From Stenotrophomonas maltophilia (GTDB lineage: Bacteria; Pseudomonadota; Gammaproteobacteria; Xanthomonadales; Xanthomonadaceae): a DNA stretch of 10,521 nucleotides. The DNA lies in NCBI GenBank assembly GCA_002387845.1, contig DGLB01000026.1, forward strand, positions 1 through 10,521, given 5' to 3'. How positions within the stretch are numbered: position 1 is the first letter of the stretch; every line of letters begins with the position of its first letter. Below the pieces are notes generated by a model. The model was not told the origin of the DNA, did not search any database, and saw only the letters and a list, made by a program, of their open reading frames with translations. The translations under genes and the position numbers were made by a program. Below are positions 1 through 6,652 of this stretch, piece by piece.

Positions 1-479
1 AGGACAAGGCCGCCAAGCCGCGCAGCCCGTTGCTCATCAGTGCCCTGATCGCCGTGCTTGCCGCCGGTGCCGCCGGCGGTGGCGTCTGGTACTTCACCCA
101 GGGCCACGACGAGAAGGCCCCCGACAAGAAGGCCGCCGCCAAGCCCGCCGTGCCCGCGCCCGCCCAGTACTTCGGGCTCGAGCCGCCGTTCGTGGTCAAT
201 CTCAGCAGCAGCTTCGACGGCCCGCGCTACCTGCAGGTCGAAGTCCAGCTCATGACCCGCGACCCTGCCGCCCTGGAAGCCCTCAAGCTGCACGCTCCCG
301 CCATCCGCGCCAAGCTGCTCATGCTGTTCTCGCAGGTCGAGCCCGCCCAGATCGCCGACCGCGCCGGCAAGGAAAAGCTGCAGGCCGACTCCCTGGCCGA
401 AGTGCAGAAGCTGATGAAGGCCGAAACCGGCAACAACAGCGTCGACGAACTGCTGTTCACCAGCTTCGTCACCCAGTAA
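1..479 (+). CDS. fliL: Flagellar basal body-associated protein FliL (5' end outside window)
   Basis: FliL is a single-pass inner-membrane protein that sits around the MotAB-type stators at the flagellar motor and supports torque and stator stability. The reading frame is already open at base 3 and runs to TAA at 477-479, so the start codon lies upstream. Visible are a short basic cytoplasmic stretch (DKAAKPRSP), one transmembrane helix (about LLISALIAVLAAGAAGGGVW), an Ala/Pro/Lys-rich periplasmic linker, and the conserved C-terminal FliL domain, with a segment like PPFVVNLSS, then RYLQVEVQLM, and a C-terminal VDELLFTSFVTQ matching the family ending. A TTG at base 30 could be read as a start, but it would remove the basic stop-transfer residues, so I treat the gene as truncated by the window edge. 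It is first in the visible fliLMNOPQR operon. The TAA stop overlaps the likely ribosome binding site (TAAGGG, 477-482) of fliM. Confidence 0.93.
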   Translation, partial: DKAAKPRSPLLISALIAVLAAGAAGGGVWYFTQGHDEKAPDKKAAAKPAVPAPAQYFGLEPPFVVNLSSSFDGPRYLQVEVQLMTRDPAALEALKLHAPAIRAKLLMLFSQVEPAQIADRAGKEKLQADSLAEVQKLMKAETGNNSVDELLFTSFVTQ

Positions 480-489
480 GGGCCGCCCC

Positions 490-1497
490 ATGAATGACCT
501 GCTTTCCCAGGACGAGATCGATGCGCTGCTTCACGGCGTCGACTCGGGTGCGGTCGAAACCAAGGACGAAGGCGTTCCGCCCGGCGAAGCCCGCAACTAC
601 GACTTCGCCAGCCAGGACCGGATCATCCGCGGTCGCATGCCGACCCTGGAAATGGTCAACGAACGGTTCGCGCGCCTGTGGCGCATCGGCCTGTTCAACC
701 TGATCCGTCGCTCGGCGGAACTGTCCGTTCGCGGCATCGAGCTGATCAAGTTCAACGATTACATGCACTCGCTGTATGTGCCCACCAACCTGAACCTGAT
801 CCGCTTCAAGCCCCTGCGCGGCACCGGCCTGATCGTGTTCGAACCCACCCTGGTGTTCGCCATCGTCGACAACTTCTTCGGCGGTGACGGGCGCTACCCC
901 ACCCGCATCGAAGGCCGCGAGTTCACCGCCACCGAAATGCGCGTCATCCACCTGCTGCTCAAGCAGACCTTCGCCGACCTGCGCGAAGCCTGGGCACCGG
1001 TCATGGATGTCGAGCTTGAATACATCAACTCGGAAATCAACCCGCATTTCGCCAACATCGTCACCCCGCGGGAGTATGTCGTGGTGTGCCGCCTGCATGT
1101 GGAACTGGACGGCGGTGGCGGCGACATCCACGTCACCCTGCCGTACTCCATGCTCGAGCCGATCCGCGAACTGCTCGATGCCGGCATCCAGAGCGACCGC
1201 AACGACCGCGATGAAAGCTGGGGCGTGATGCTGCGCGAACAGCTCAACATCGCCGAAGTCACCCTGTCCAGCGTGCTTGCCAGCAAGCGCATGAGCCTGC
1301 GCGAACTGACCAGGCTGAAAGTCGGCGACATCCTGCCCATCGACCTGCCCAACCAGGTGCCGGTGTGCATCGAGAACATTCCCGTGTTCACCGGTCAGTT
1401 CGGCATCGCCAATGGCATGAACGCCGTCAAGATCACCGCGACCCACCCTCCGGGCACCCGCCCGCGCGTACCCGTCATCCAGGAAGACCCGCAATGA
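490..1497 (+). CDS. fliM: Flagellar motor switch protein FliM
   Basis: FliM is the C-ring protein that receives the chemotaxis signal (CheY-P) and passes it to FliG to reverse rotation. The 335-residue product has the full family layout. The N-terminal CheY-P-binding peptide LSQDEIDALL is at residues 5-14. It is followed by a flexible linker, the CheC-like middle domain (about 45-235, with the FFGGDGR motif at 129-135 and EGREFTATEMR just after), and a C-terminal SpoA domain (about 250-320) that pairs with FliN. Length is normal for the family. The ATG at 490 is preceded by TAAGGG (477-482) with seven bases of spacing; this site includes the fliL stop codon, which suggests coupled translation. 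The stop overlaps the fliN start (ATGA, 1494-1497). I see no missing key segment. Confidence 0.97.
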   Translation: MNDLLSQDEIDALLHGVDSGAVETKDEGVPPGEARNYDFASQDRIIRGRMPTLEMVNERFARLWRIGLFNLIRRSAELSVRGIELIKFNDYMHSLYVPTNLNLIRFKPLRGTGLIVFEPTLVFAIVDNFFGGDGRYPTRIEGREFTATEMRVIHLLLKQTFADLREAWAPVMDVELEYINSEINPHFANIVTPREYVVVCRLHVELDGGGGDIHVTLPYSMLEPIRELLDAGIQSDRNDRDESWGVMLREQLNIAEVTLSSVLASKRMSLRELTRLKVGDILPIDLPNQVPVCIENIPVFTGQFGIANGMNAVKITATHPPGTRPRVPVIQEDPQ

Positions 1498-1829
1498 ACG
1501 ACATCGAAACCAACGAACCGGCCGCCGCCCAGTTCTCCGACCTGCATGCCGAAGATGCCGGTGCGCCGGATCTGAATCTGGACGTCATTCTGGACGTGCC
1601 GGTGACCCTGTCGCTGGAAGTCGGCCGTGCCCGCCTGCCGATCCGCAACCTGCTGCAGCTCAACCAGGGCTCGGTGGTCGAACTGGAACGCGGTGCCGGC
1701 GAATCGCTGGACGTGTTCGTCAACGGCACCCTCATCGCCCATGGCGAGGTGGTGGTCATCAACGACCGCTTCGGCGTGCGCCTGACCGACGTGGTCAGCC
1801 CCAGCGAGCGGATCCGGAGACTGCGTTGA
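1494..1829 (+). CDS. fliN: Flagellar motor switch protein FliN
   Basis: FliN forms the base of the cytoplasmic C ring, binds the FliM C-terminus and docks the FliH-FliI export ATPase complex. The frame stays open upstream to 1365 inside fliM, but the real start is the ATG at 1494. It overlaps the fliM stop (ATGA) and has AGGA at 1481-1484 nine bases upstream. The product is 111 residues: an acidic, poorly conserved N-terminus (about 1-28), then a SpoA domain (about 29-111) with DVPVTLSLEVGR, the IRNLLQLNQGSVVEL segment, and the GEVVVINDRFGVRLTDV strand typical of FliN. The stop TGA at 1827-1829 overlaps the TTG start of fliO by four bases. Confidence 0.96.
   Translation: MNDIETNEPAAAQFSDLHAEDAGAPDLNLDVILDVPVTLSLEVGRARLPIRNLLQLNQGSVVELERGAGESLDVFVNGTLIAHGEVVVINDRFGVRLTDVVSPSERIRRLR
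1816..1820 (+). promoter_or_regulatory. Ribosome binding site fixing the TTG start of fliO
   Basis: GGAGA lies five bases before the TTG at 1826, inside the 3' end of fliN. No ATG or GTG is available nearby in this frame, and the TTG overlaps the fliN stop, so this site supports the rare TTG start and translational coupling. Confidence 0.6.
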
Positions 1830-2227
1830 TCACCCTGGCACTCATCGCCGCCGGCACGCCGGCGGTCAAGGTCGGCCAGCACGCCGCCGCGGCACCCAGC
1901 ATGTTCGGGGCAATCCTCGCCCTGCTGGGCGTGCTGGCGCTGATCGTCGGCCTGGGCTGGGTGCTCAAGCGCATGCCCGGCAGCGGATTCAAACCCGCTG
2001 ACGGCCTGCGCATGGTGGCCAGCCTCAACGTGGGTGCCAAGGAACGTGTTGTGGTGGTGGAGGTGAACGGCCAGCAGCTGTTGCTCGGCGTCACCGCGGG
2101 CGGCATCAACACCCTGCATCAGCTCGCCGAACCCCTGCCCACGCCCGAACCGGCACGCCTGCCGGACCTGAAGAACCTGCCGAATTTCGCCCAGCTGCTG
2201 CAGCAGCGGCTGCGCAAGGAAAAATGA
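1826..2227 (+). CDS. fliO: Flagellar export assembly protein FliO (TTG start)
   Basis: FliO is a small, often bitopic membrane protein that promotes assembly of the FliP ring in the export gate and is not part of the finished channel. The 133-residue product has a short N-terminus, one clear transmembrane helix at about residues 26-48, and a cytoplasmic FliO domain with LRMVASLNVGAKERVVVVEV followed by QQLLLGVT at about 83-90, a pattern typical of the family. The C-terminal tail is basic (QQRLRKEK). The chosen start is a TTG at 1826 that overlaps the fliN stop and has GGAGA five bases upstream. An internal ATG at residue 26 would cut into the membrane helix and is unlikely. The stop TGA overlaps the fliP ATG. 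FliO is the least conserved gene of the operon, so the call rests on both the domain pattern and its position. Confidence 0.92.
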   Translation: MITLALIAAGTPAVKVGQHAAAAPSMFGAILALLGVLALIVGLGWVLKRMPGSGFKPADGLRMVASLNVGAKERVVVVEVNGQQLLLGVTAGGINTLHQLAEPLPTPEPARLPDLKNLPNFAQLLQQRLRKEK

Positions 2228-3012
2228 TCATGCGTGGCCCCCGAGCGTCCTGGACCCGTTACCTTCCGTTGCTGTTCGTGCTGTTGCTGTGCGCCCTGCC
2301 TGCACTGGCCATGGCCGCCCCCGGTGCGCCTGCCGTACCTGCCCTGCCGGACGTGAATGTCGGCAAGATCGGCGGCCAGAACGTCAGCCTGCCGTTGCAG
2401 ACCCTGCTGCTGATGACGGCGATCACGCTGATTCCGTCGATGCTGCTGGTGCTGACCGCGTTCACCCGCATCATCATCGTGCTCGGCCTGCTGCGACAGG
2501 CGCTGGGTACCGGCCAGACCCCATCCAACCAGGTCCTGCTCGGCCTGGCCCTGTTCCTCACCGCCATGGTCATGCTGCCGGTGTGGCAGAAGGCATGGGG
2601 AACCGGCATGGCTCCGTATCTCAATGGCGAGATCGATTTCCAGACCGCCTGGAACCTGACCACCCAGCCGCTGCGCGCCTTCATGCTGGCGCAGATCCGC
2701 GAAACCGATCTGATGACCTTTGCCGGCATGGCCGGGCACGGCACCTATGCCAGCCCCGACGCGATTCCGTTCCCGGTGCTGGTCGCCTCGTTCGTCACCA
2801 GCGAACTGAAAACCGCCTTTGAAATCGGCTTCCTGATCTTCATTCCGTTCGTCATCATCGACCTGGTCGTCGCCAGCGTGCTGATGTCGATGGGCATGAT
2901 GATGCTGTCGCCGATGCTGGTCTCGGCCCCGTTCAAGATCCTGCTGTTCGTGCTGGTCGACGGCTGGGTGCTGGTGGTCGGCACGCTGGCCGCCAGCTTC
3001 AACGCGGTCTGA
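2224..3012 (+). CDS. fliP: Flagellar export gate protein FliP
   Basis: FliP forms the pentameric core of the FliP5-FliQ4-FliR1 export gate through which rod, hook and filament subunits pass. The 262-residue product starts with a cleavable signal peptide (hydrophobic core at about 13-28, AMA-type cleavage near residue 31), as is normal for FliP. Conserved blocks follow: LTAFTRIIIVLGLLRQALGT (78-97), TPSNQVLLGLALFLT (99-113), and the C-terminal block ELKTAFEIGFLIFIPFVIIDLVVASVLMSMGMMM (194-227) with four hydrophobic helices overall. Two starts are possible. The ATG at 2224 overlaps the fliO stop but is only three bases from AAGGA (2216-2220). The ATG at 2230 has a better nine-base spacing and removes two residues. 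fliQ follows after seven bases. Confidence 0.97.
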   Translation: MIMRGPRASWTRYLPLLFVLLLCALPALAMAAPGAPAVPALPDVNVGKIGGQNVSLPLQTLLLMTAITLIPSMLLVLTAFTRIIIVLGLLRQALGTGQTPSNQVLLGLALFLTAMVMLPVWQKAWGTGMAPYLNGEIDFQTAWNLTTQPLRAFMLAQIRETDLMTFAGMAGHGTYASPDAIPFPVLVASFVTSELKTAFEIGFLIFIPFVIIDLVVASVLMSMGMMMLSPMLVSAPFKILLFVLVDGWVLVVGTLAASFNAV

Positions 3013-3019
3013 GCACGCC

Positions 3020-3289
3020 ATGACTCCCGAACTCGCCCTGACCGAACTGCGCGGCGGCCTGATCACCGTGCTGTGGGTTGCCGGCCCGCTGCTGCTCACC
3101 GTGCTGATTGTGGGCGTGGTGGTCGGCGTGGTGCAGGCCGCGACCCAGCTGAACGAACCGACCATCGCCTTCGTGGCCAAAGCCGCCGCGCTGACAGCGG
3201 TGTTGTTCGCGCTGGGCAGCCTGCTCATTGGTCACCTGGTGGAGTACACCACCTTGCTGTTCCAGCGCATACCGCATCTGATCGGGTAG
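3020..3289 (+). CDS. fliQ: Flagellar export gate protein FliQ
   Basis: FliQ is a small two-helix membrane protein; four copies wrap the FliP-FliR core of the export gate. The 89-residue product is the usual family length. It has two long hydrophobic helices, at about residues 14-38 and 50-75, joined by the conserved polar turn QAATQLNEPTIAFVAK (39-54). Many FliQ proteins read F-x-P-K at the end of that turn, where this one reads FVAK, a mild variation. The ATG at 3020 lies seven bases after the fliP stop, and I see no good Shine-Dalgarno sequence, so translation is probably coupled to fliP. fliR begins eight bases after the TAG stop. Confidence 0.95.
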   Translation: MTPELALTELRGGLITVLWVAGPLLLTVLIVGVVVGVVQAATQLNEPTIAFVAKAAALTAVLFALGSLLIGHLVEYTTLLFQRIPHLIG

Positions 3290-3297
3290 CCGCCGCC

Positions 3298-4089
3298 ATG
3301 GATTCCGCCACCCAGATGGCTGCCGACGGCCTGCAGGCCTTCGGCATGATCGGCACCATTCTGTGGACCATGTTGCGCATCGGCGCGATGATCATGGCCA
3401 TGCCGCTGGTTGGTACCCGTGCGGTGCCGGCGCGCGTCCGGGTCATGCTTGCCGGCGCACTGGCCATTGCGTTTTCGCCGATGCTGCCGCCCGTGCCGGA
3501 GTGGACCGGTTTCGATGCGGCCACCGTGCTCAGCATTGCGCGCGAGCTGGCCATTGGCATTTCCATCGGGTTTCTGCTGCGGATGGTGTTCGAAGCCGGC
3601 GCGCTGGCTGGCGAACTGGTCGCACAGGGCACCGGCCTGGCCTTCGCGCAGATGAGCGACCCCATGCGTGGCGGCAGCTCCGGCGTGATCGGGCAGTGGT
3701 TCTATCTGTTGTTCGGCCTGTTGTTCTTCAGCGCCAACGGCCATCTGGCCCTGATCTCGCTGTTGATGGACAGCTACAAAGCCGTGCCCATCGGCACCTC
3801 CCTGCCAGACATGGACGCATTCCTCAGCGTCGCCCCCAGCTTTCTGCTGCAGGTGCTGCGCGGCGCGCTGAGCCTGGCGTTGCCGGTGGTGGTGGCAATG
3901 CTGGCGATCAATCTCGCCTTTGGTGTGCTGGCCAAAGCCGCACCTGCGCTCAATCCGATCCAGCTCGGCCTGCCGGTCTCGCTGCTGCTCGGGTTGTTCC
4001 TGCTCACCGTGTTGGCCGGCGAAATGGGACCACCGGTGCAACGCTTGTTCAACGCCACATTCCAGGCCGCCGACAGCGTCACGCATTGA
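3298..4089 (+). CDS. fliR: Flagellar export gate protein FliR
   Basis: FliR is the single-copy subunit that completes the FliP-FliQ-FliR export gate and contacts FlhB. The frame is open from 3073 inside fliQ, but the ATG at 3298 is the sensible start: it lies just after the fliQ stop and gives a 263-residue protein of normal family length. Visible are about six hydrophobic helices (roughly 15-37, 45-62, 80-100, 130-156, 180-212, 224-241). Conserved segments include RIGAMIMAMPLVGTRAVPARVRV (27-49), a central gate region with GELVAQGTGLAFAQMSDP (105-122), and LNPIQLGLPVSLLLG (218-232). No strong Shine-Dalgarno is visible. It is the last gene of this operon: 244 bases separate it from the next gene, and no T-tailed terminator hairpin follows. 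Confidence 0.96.
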   Translation: MDSATQMAADGLQAFGMIGTILWTMLRIGAMIMAMPLVGTRAVPARVRVMLAGALAIAFSPMLPPVPEWTGFDAATVLSIARELAIGISIGFLLRMVFEAGALAGELVAQGTGLAFAQMSDPMRGGSSGVIGQWFYLLFGLLFFSANGHLALISLLMDSYKAVPIGTSLPDMDAFLSVAPSFLLQVLRGALSLALPVVVAMLAINLAFGVLAKAAPALNPIQLGLPVSLLLGLFLLTVLAGEMGPPVQRLFNATFQAADSVTH

Positions 4090-4333
4090 GTATCAATCAG
4101 GCAGGTTTGAATATCGCGCGTGTAATTGGCGTGATTATTCAGCGTAGAAACTGCCAATAACATAATTCCGACAAAAATTACCCTTTCAGGTATTGCATAC
4201 CCCCCCGGGGGTGTGAGTACAGTTTGCCCGCACGGCAACGGGGGGCCGCTGTCTGCCGCAGTGGAAGCTGCAACCGAAAGATTTTTGGATTGAAACTTTC
4301 GATTATCACGTGCTGGCTTCAGGAGATGCTTCG
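4090..4333 (+). promoter_or_regulatory. AT-rich intergenic leader upstream of the MHYT-GGDEF-EAL gene
   Basis: About 4090-4200 is clearly poorer in GC than the flanking genes and probably holds the promoter of the downstream gene. I could not fix a promoter. CATAAT at 4161-4166 and TGTAAT at 4121-4126 resemble -10 hexamers but lack good -35 partners, GCCAATAA at 4153-4160 resembles a FliA -10 without a -35, and no sigma-54 GG-N10-GC pair fits. Further on are an operator-like 13-mer GGTAT-TGC-ATACC (4189-4201), a CCCCCGGGGG palindrome (4202-4211), and a possible leader hairpin CGAAAG/CTTTCG (4275-4280 with 4296-4301, 15-base loop). No rho-independent terminator for fliR is evident. Confidence 0.4.
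4321..4325 (+). promoter_or_regulatory. Ribosome binding site fixing the ATG at 4334
   Basis: AGGAG lies eight bases before the ATG at 4334, an ideal arrangement. It favours this start over the in-frame GTG at 4310, which would place the site inside the coding region and add eight residues. Confidence 0.7.
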
Positions 4334-6475
4334 ATGCTCGTCGGCAACTACACACCGTGGTTGGTCGTCGTTTCATTGCTGGTTGCCATATTGGCCTCCT
4401 TCACCGCACTGGTGATGGCCAATCGCATCACCACCGCAACCACACCCAGGCAGGGCCAGCTGTGGCTGATGGGGGGCGGCTGCGCCATGGGCCTCGGCAT
4501 CTGGTCCATGCACTTCATCGGCATGCTGGCCTTCCGCCTGCCCATTCCACTCGGCTACGACGTGGTCTGGACCTCGGTTTCGCTGCTGGCCGCCATTGCG
4601 TCGTCCATCTACGCACTGTGGCTGGTGTCGCGCCCGACGCTGCCACACGCACGATTGGCCTTTGGCGCGCTGTTGATGGGCGCTGGCATTGCCAGCATGC
4701 ACTATCTCGGCATGGCCGCCATGCGCATGCAGCCTGGCATCGACTATGACCCCGCCTGGGTGCTGCTGTCGTTGCTGATCGCGGTCGCCGCTTCCTGGGT
4801 GGCGCTGTTCATCGCGTTCCGCCTGCGACATCACGACAGTCGCCTGCGTCATCGGGTGCCTCCGGCCATTCTGCTCGGCCTGGCCATCGTCGGCATGCAT
4901 TACACCGGCATGGCGGCGGCGCGCTTCCCGGCTGACAGCGTCTGCGGTGCCGCCGCCGGGTCCGGACTGCACTCGCAATGGCTGGCGACGCTGGTGATGA
5001 TCCTGTCCATCGCCATCCTCGGTGTGGTGCTGCTGGTTTCCTGGCTTGACCAGCGCATGCAGGCGCAACTGCTGCGCCTGCGCAACCAGGACCTGCGCAG
5101 TTCGCTCAACGACGCGCACGCCGAACTCAGCCAGGCGGCGCTGCACGATCCGCTGACCCGCCTGCCCAACCGTCGCCTGCTGCAGCAGCACATTGAAAGT
5201 GCGCTGATCGAAGCAGAGCAGCGTGGCAGCCGCTTTGCCGTGATGTTCATGGACCTGGACGGTTTCAAGCAGGTCAACGACGCCTACGGCCACCAGACCG
5301 GCGATGCGCTGCTGGTCGCCGTGGCCGAACGCACCGGCCAGCTGCTGCGTGCTACCGACGTGCTGGCGCGGCTGGGCGGCGACGAGTTCGTCATGGTGGT
5401 GAACATTGAAGGCGACGAAGACGTGGCGGCGTTGGCCAGCCGCATCATCCACGCCATCGGCAGCAGCCGGCTGGTGCCCAGCCATGAGCTGCAGGTCACC
5501 GCCAGCATCGGCATTGCCATCTGCCCGGACCATGCCGCCAGCGAACGGCACCTCATGGGCTATGCAGATTCGGCCATGTACCAGGCCAAGGAGGCCGGTC
5601 GTAACGGCTTTGCGGTGTTTGCCGAATGGATGAACGACAGCGCCGAGCAGCAGTTCAGGCTGCTGGCCGACCTGCGGGGTGCGATCGGTACCGACCAGCT
5701 GTTCATGCACTACCAGCCCAAGGTCAGCGTTGCCCGGCATACCGTCAGCGGTGCCGAGGCGCTGATCCGCTGGAAGCATCCGGAGCAGGGGCTGGTTCCG
5801 CCGGACCGTTTCATCCGCTTGGCCGAACGCAGCGGCATCATCAACGAGATCGGCCGCTGGGCGCTGAATGAAGCCTGCCGCCAGCTGCGCCAATGGCATG
5901 ACGCCGGTCACGAAAGCTGGACCATGTCGGTGAACCTCTCGCCCATCCAGTTCAGCGCGCCACAGCTGCTGGGCGAGGTGCGCGACGTGCTGGCCCGGCA
6001 CCGGATCGAACCGCGGCGGCTGATCCTGGAAATCACCGAAAGCACGGTCATGCGTGACACCGAGGCCAGCCTGCGCCTGCTGCAGGCGCTGGCGCGGCTG
6101 GGCGTGGGCATTTCCATCGATGACTTCGGCACCGGCTATTCCAGCCTGCTCTATCTGAAGCGGATGCCGGCATCGGAGATCAAGATCGACCATGCCTTCG
6201 TGCGCGAGCTGGAGAACAGCTCCGAGGACGTGGTGATTGTCTCGGCCATTGTCGCGCTGGGCCACGCGCTGGACATGGACATCGTCGCCGAGGGCGTGGA
6301 AACCGCCGGGCAGCGGGCCTATCTGGAGCGCCTGGGCTGCGATTACCTGCAGGGCTACCTGCTGGGTCACCCGGTGGATCCGGTGCGGTTCAAACAGCTG
6401 CATGACCTGCCCCGACCGAGGATCGAGGTGGCGGCCGGCTGGAAGGGGCCGGAGGGCGGGGATTTCCTCAACTGA
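4334..6475 (+). CDS. MHYT-sensor GGDEF/EAL protein (c-di-GMP cyclase/phosphodiesterase)
   Basis: This is a predicted inner-membrane enzyme that makes and/or degrades the second messenger c-di-GMP. The 713-residue product starts with a seven-helix-type MHYT sensor (about 1-240) carrying three motif copies, MHFIGM (59-64), MHYLGM (122-127) and MHYTGM (188-193). Family literature proposes that this domain binds copper and senses a diatomic gas. A short linker helix leads to a GGDEF domain (about 268-430) with DLDGFK (307-312), an intact GGDEF (348-352) and the inhibitory RxxD site (RATD, 339-342) five residues before it. The EAL domain (about 440-690) has EAL (475-477), NLSP (534-537), EITES (566-570), DDFGTGYSSL (596-605) and EGVET (653-657). 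Both catalytic centres look intact, so the direction of activity cannot be read from sequence. The architecture resembles Pseudomonas MucR and NbdA. Its own leader separates it from fliR, and the repeat region separates it from flhB, so it is probably a separate transcription unit. Confidence 0.94.
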   Translation: MLVGNYTPWLVVVSLLVAILASFTALVMANRITTATTPRQGQLWLMGGGCAMGLGIWSMHFIGMLAFRLPIPLGYDVVWTSVSLLAAIASSIYALWLVSRPTLPHARLAFGALLMGAGIASMHYLGMAAMRMQPGIDYDPAWVLLSLLIAVAASWVALFIAFRLRHHDSRLRHRVPPAILLGLAIVGMHYTGMAAARFPADSVCGAAAGSGLHSQWLATLVMILSIAILGVVLLVSWLDQRMQAQLLRLRNQDLRSSLNDAHAELSQAALHDPLTRLPNRRLLQQHIESALIEAEQRGSRFAVMFMDLDGFKQVNDAYGHQTGDALLVAVAERTGQLLRATDVLARLGGDEFVMVVNIEGDEDVAALASRIIHAIGSSRLVPSHELQVTASIGIAICPDHAASERHLMGYADSAMYQAKEAGRNGFAVFAEWMNDSAEQQFRLLADLRGAIGTDQLFMHYQPKVSVARHTVSGAEALIRWKHPEQGLVPPDRFIRLAERSGIINEIGRWALNEACRQLRQWHDAGHESWTMSVNLSPIQFSAPQLLGEVRDVLARHRIEPRRLILEITESTVMRDTEASLRLLQALARLGVGISIDDFGTGYSSLLYLKRMPASEIKIDHAFVRELENSSEDVVIVSAIVALGHALDMDIVAEGVETAGQRAYLERLGCDYLQGYLLGHPVDPVRFKQLHDLPRPRIEVAAGWKGPEGGDFLN

Positions 6476-6493
6476 AGCGCTGCAAACCCACAC

Positions 6494-6648
6494 GATCCGA
6501 CCTGGGCTGACCTGGGCTGACCTGGGCTGGGCCGACCTGGGCTGACCTGGGCCGACCTGACCTGACCTGACCTGACCTGGGCCGATCTGGGCCGATCTGG
6601 GCCGATCTGGGCCGATCTGGTCCGATCTGGGCCGACCAGACCTGACCT
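6494..6648 (+). repeat. Pentamer tandem repeat array (31 in-phase 5-bp units)
   Basis: The array starts 18 bases after the upstream stop codon. 155 bases divide exactly into 31 five-base units with no phase break. The first unit is GATCC. Next come GACCT/GGGCT pairs (6499-6528), a GGGCC, more GACCT/GGGCY pairs, five consecutive GACCT (6554-6578), then GATCT/GGGCC pairs (6584-6633, one variant GGTCC at 6619-6623), and finally GACCA, GACCT, GACCT. Every unit has G first and C fourth. Alternating GAYCT and GGGCY units give a 10-bp period, close to one helical turn. The gradient from GACCT/GGGCT to GATCT/GGGCC suggests stepwise local duplication. It lacks spacers, so it is not CRISPR. Function is unknown. 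Confidence 0.93.
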
Positions 6649-6652
6649 GCCA

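Noticed and set aside
4134..4160. FliA (sigma-28) promoter with GCCAATAA as the -10
   Set aside because: The -10 is close to GCCGATAA, but the sequence at the proper -35 distance (ATTATTCA) does not resemble TAAAGTTT.
4202..4258. Rho-independent terminator after fliR
   Set aside because: GC-rich dyads exist here but none is followed by a T run.
4090..4333. c-di-GMP (GEMM) riboswitch ahead of the GGDEF-EAL gene
   Set aside because: I looked for the conserved GEMM core and tetraloop-receptor pattern and found none. Only small unrelated hairpins are visible.
4373..6493. 706-codon minus-strand open frame opposite the GGDEF-EAL gene
   Set aside because: It has the same antisense GC artefact composition (Gln/His/Ala-rich), and the opposite strand carries complete MHYT, GGDEF and EAL motifs.
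6494..6648. CRISPR array
   Set aside because: The units are five bases and contiguous with no unique spacers.
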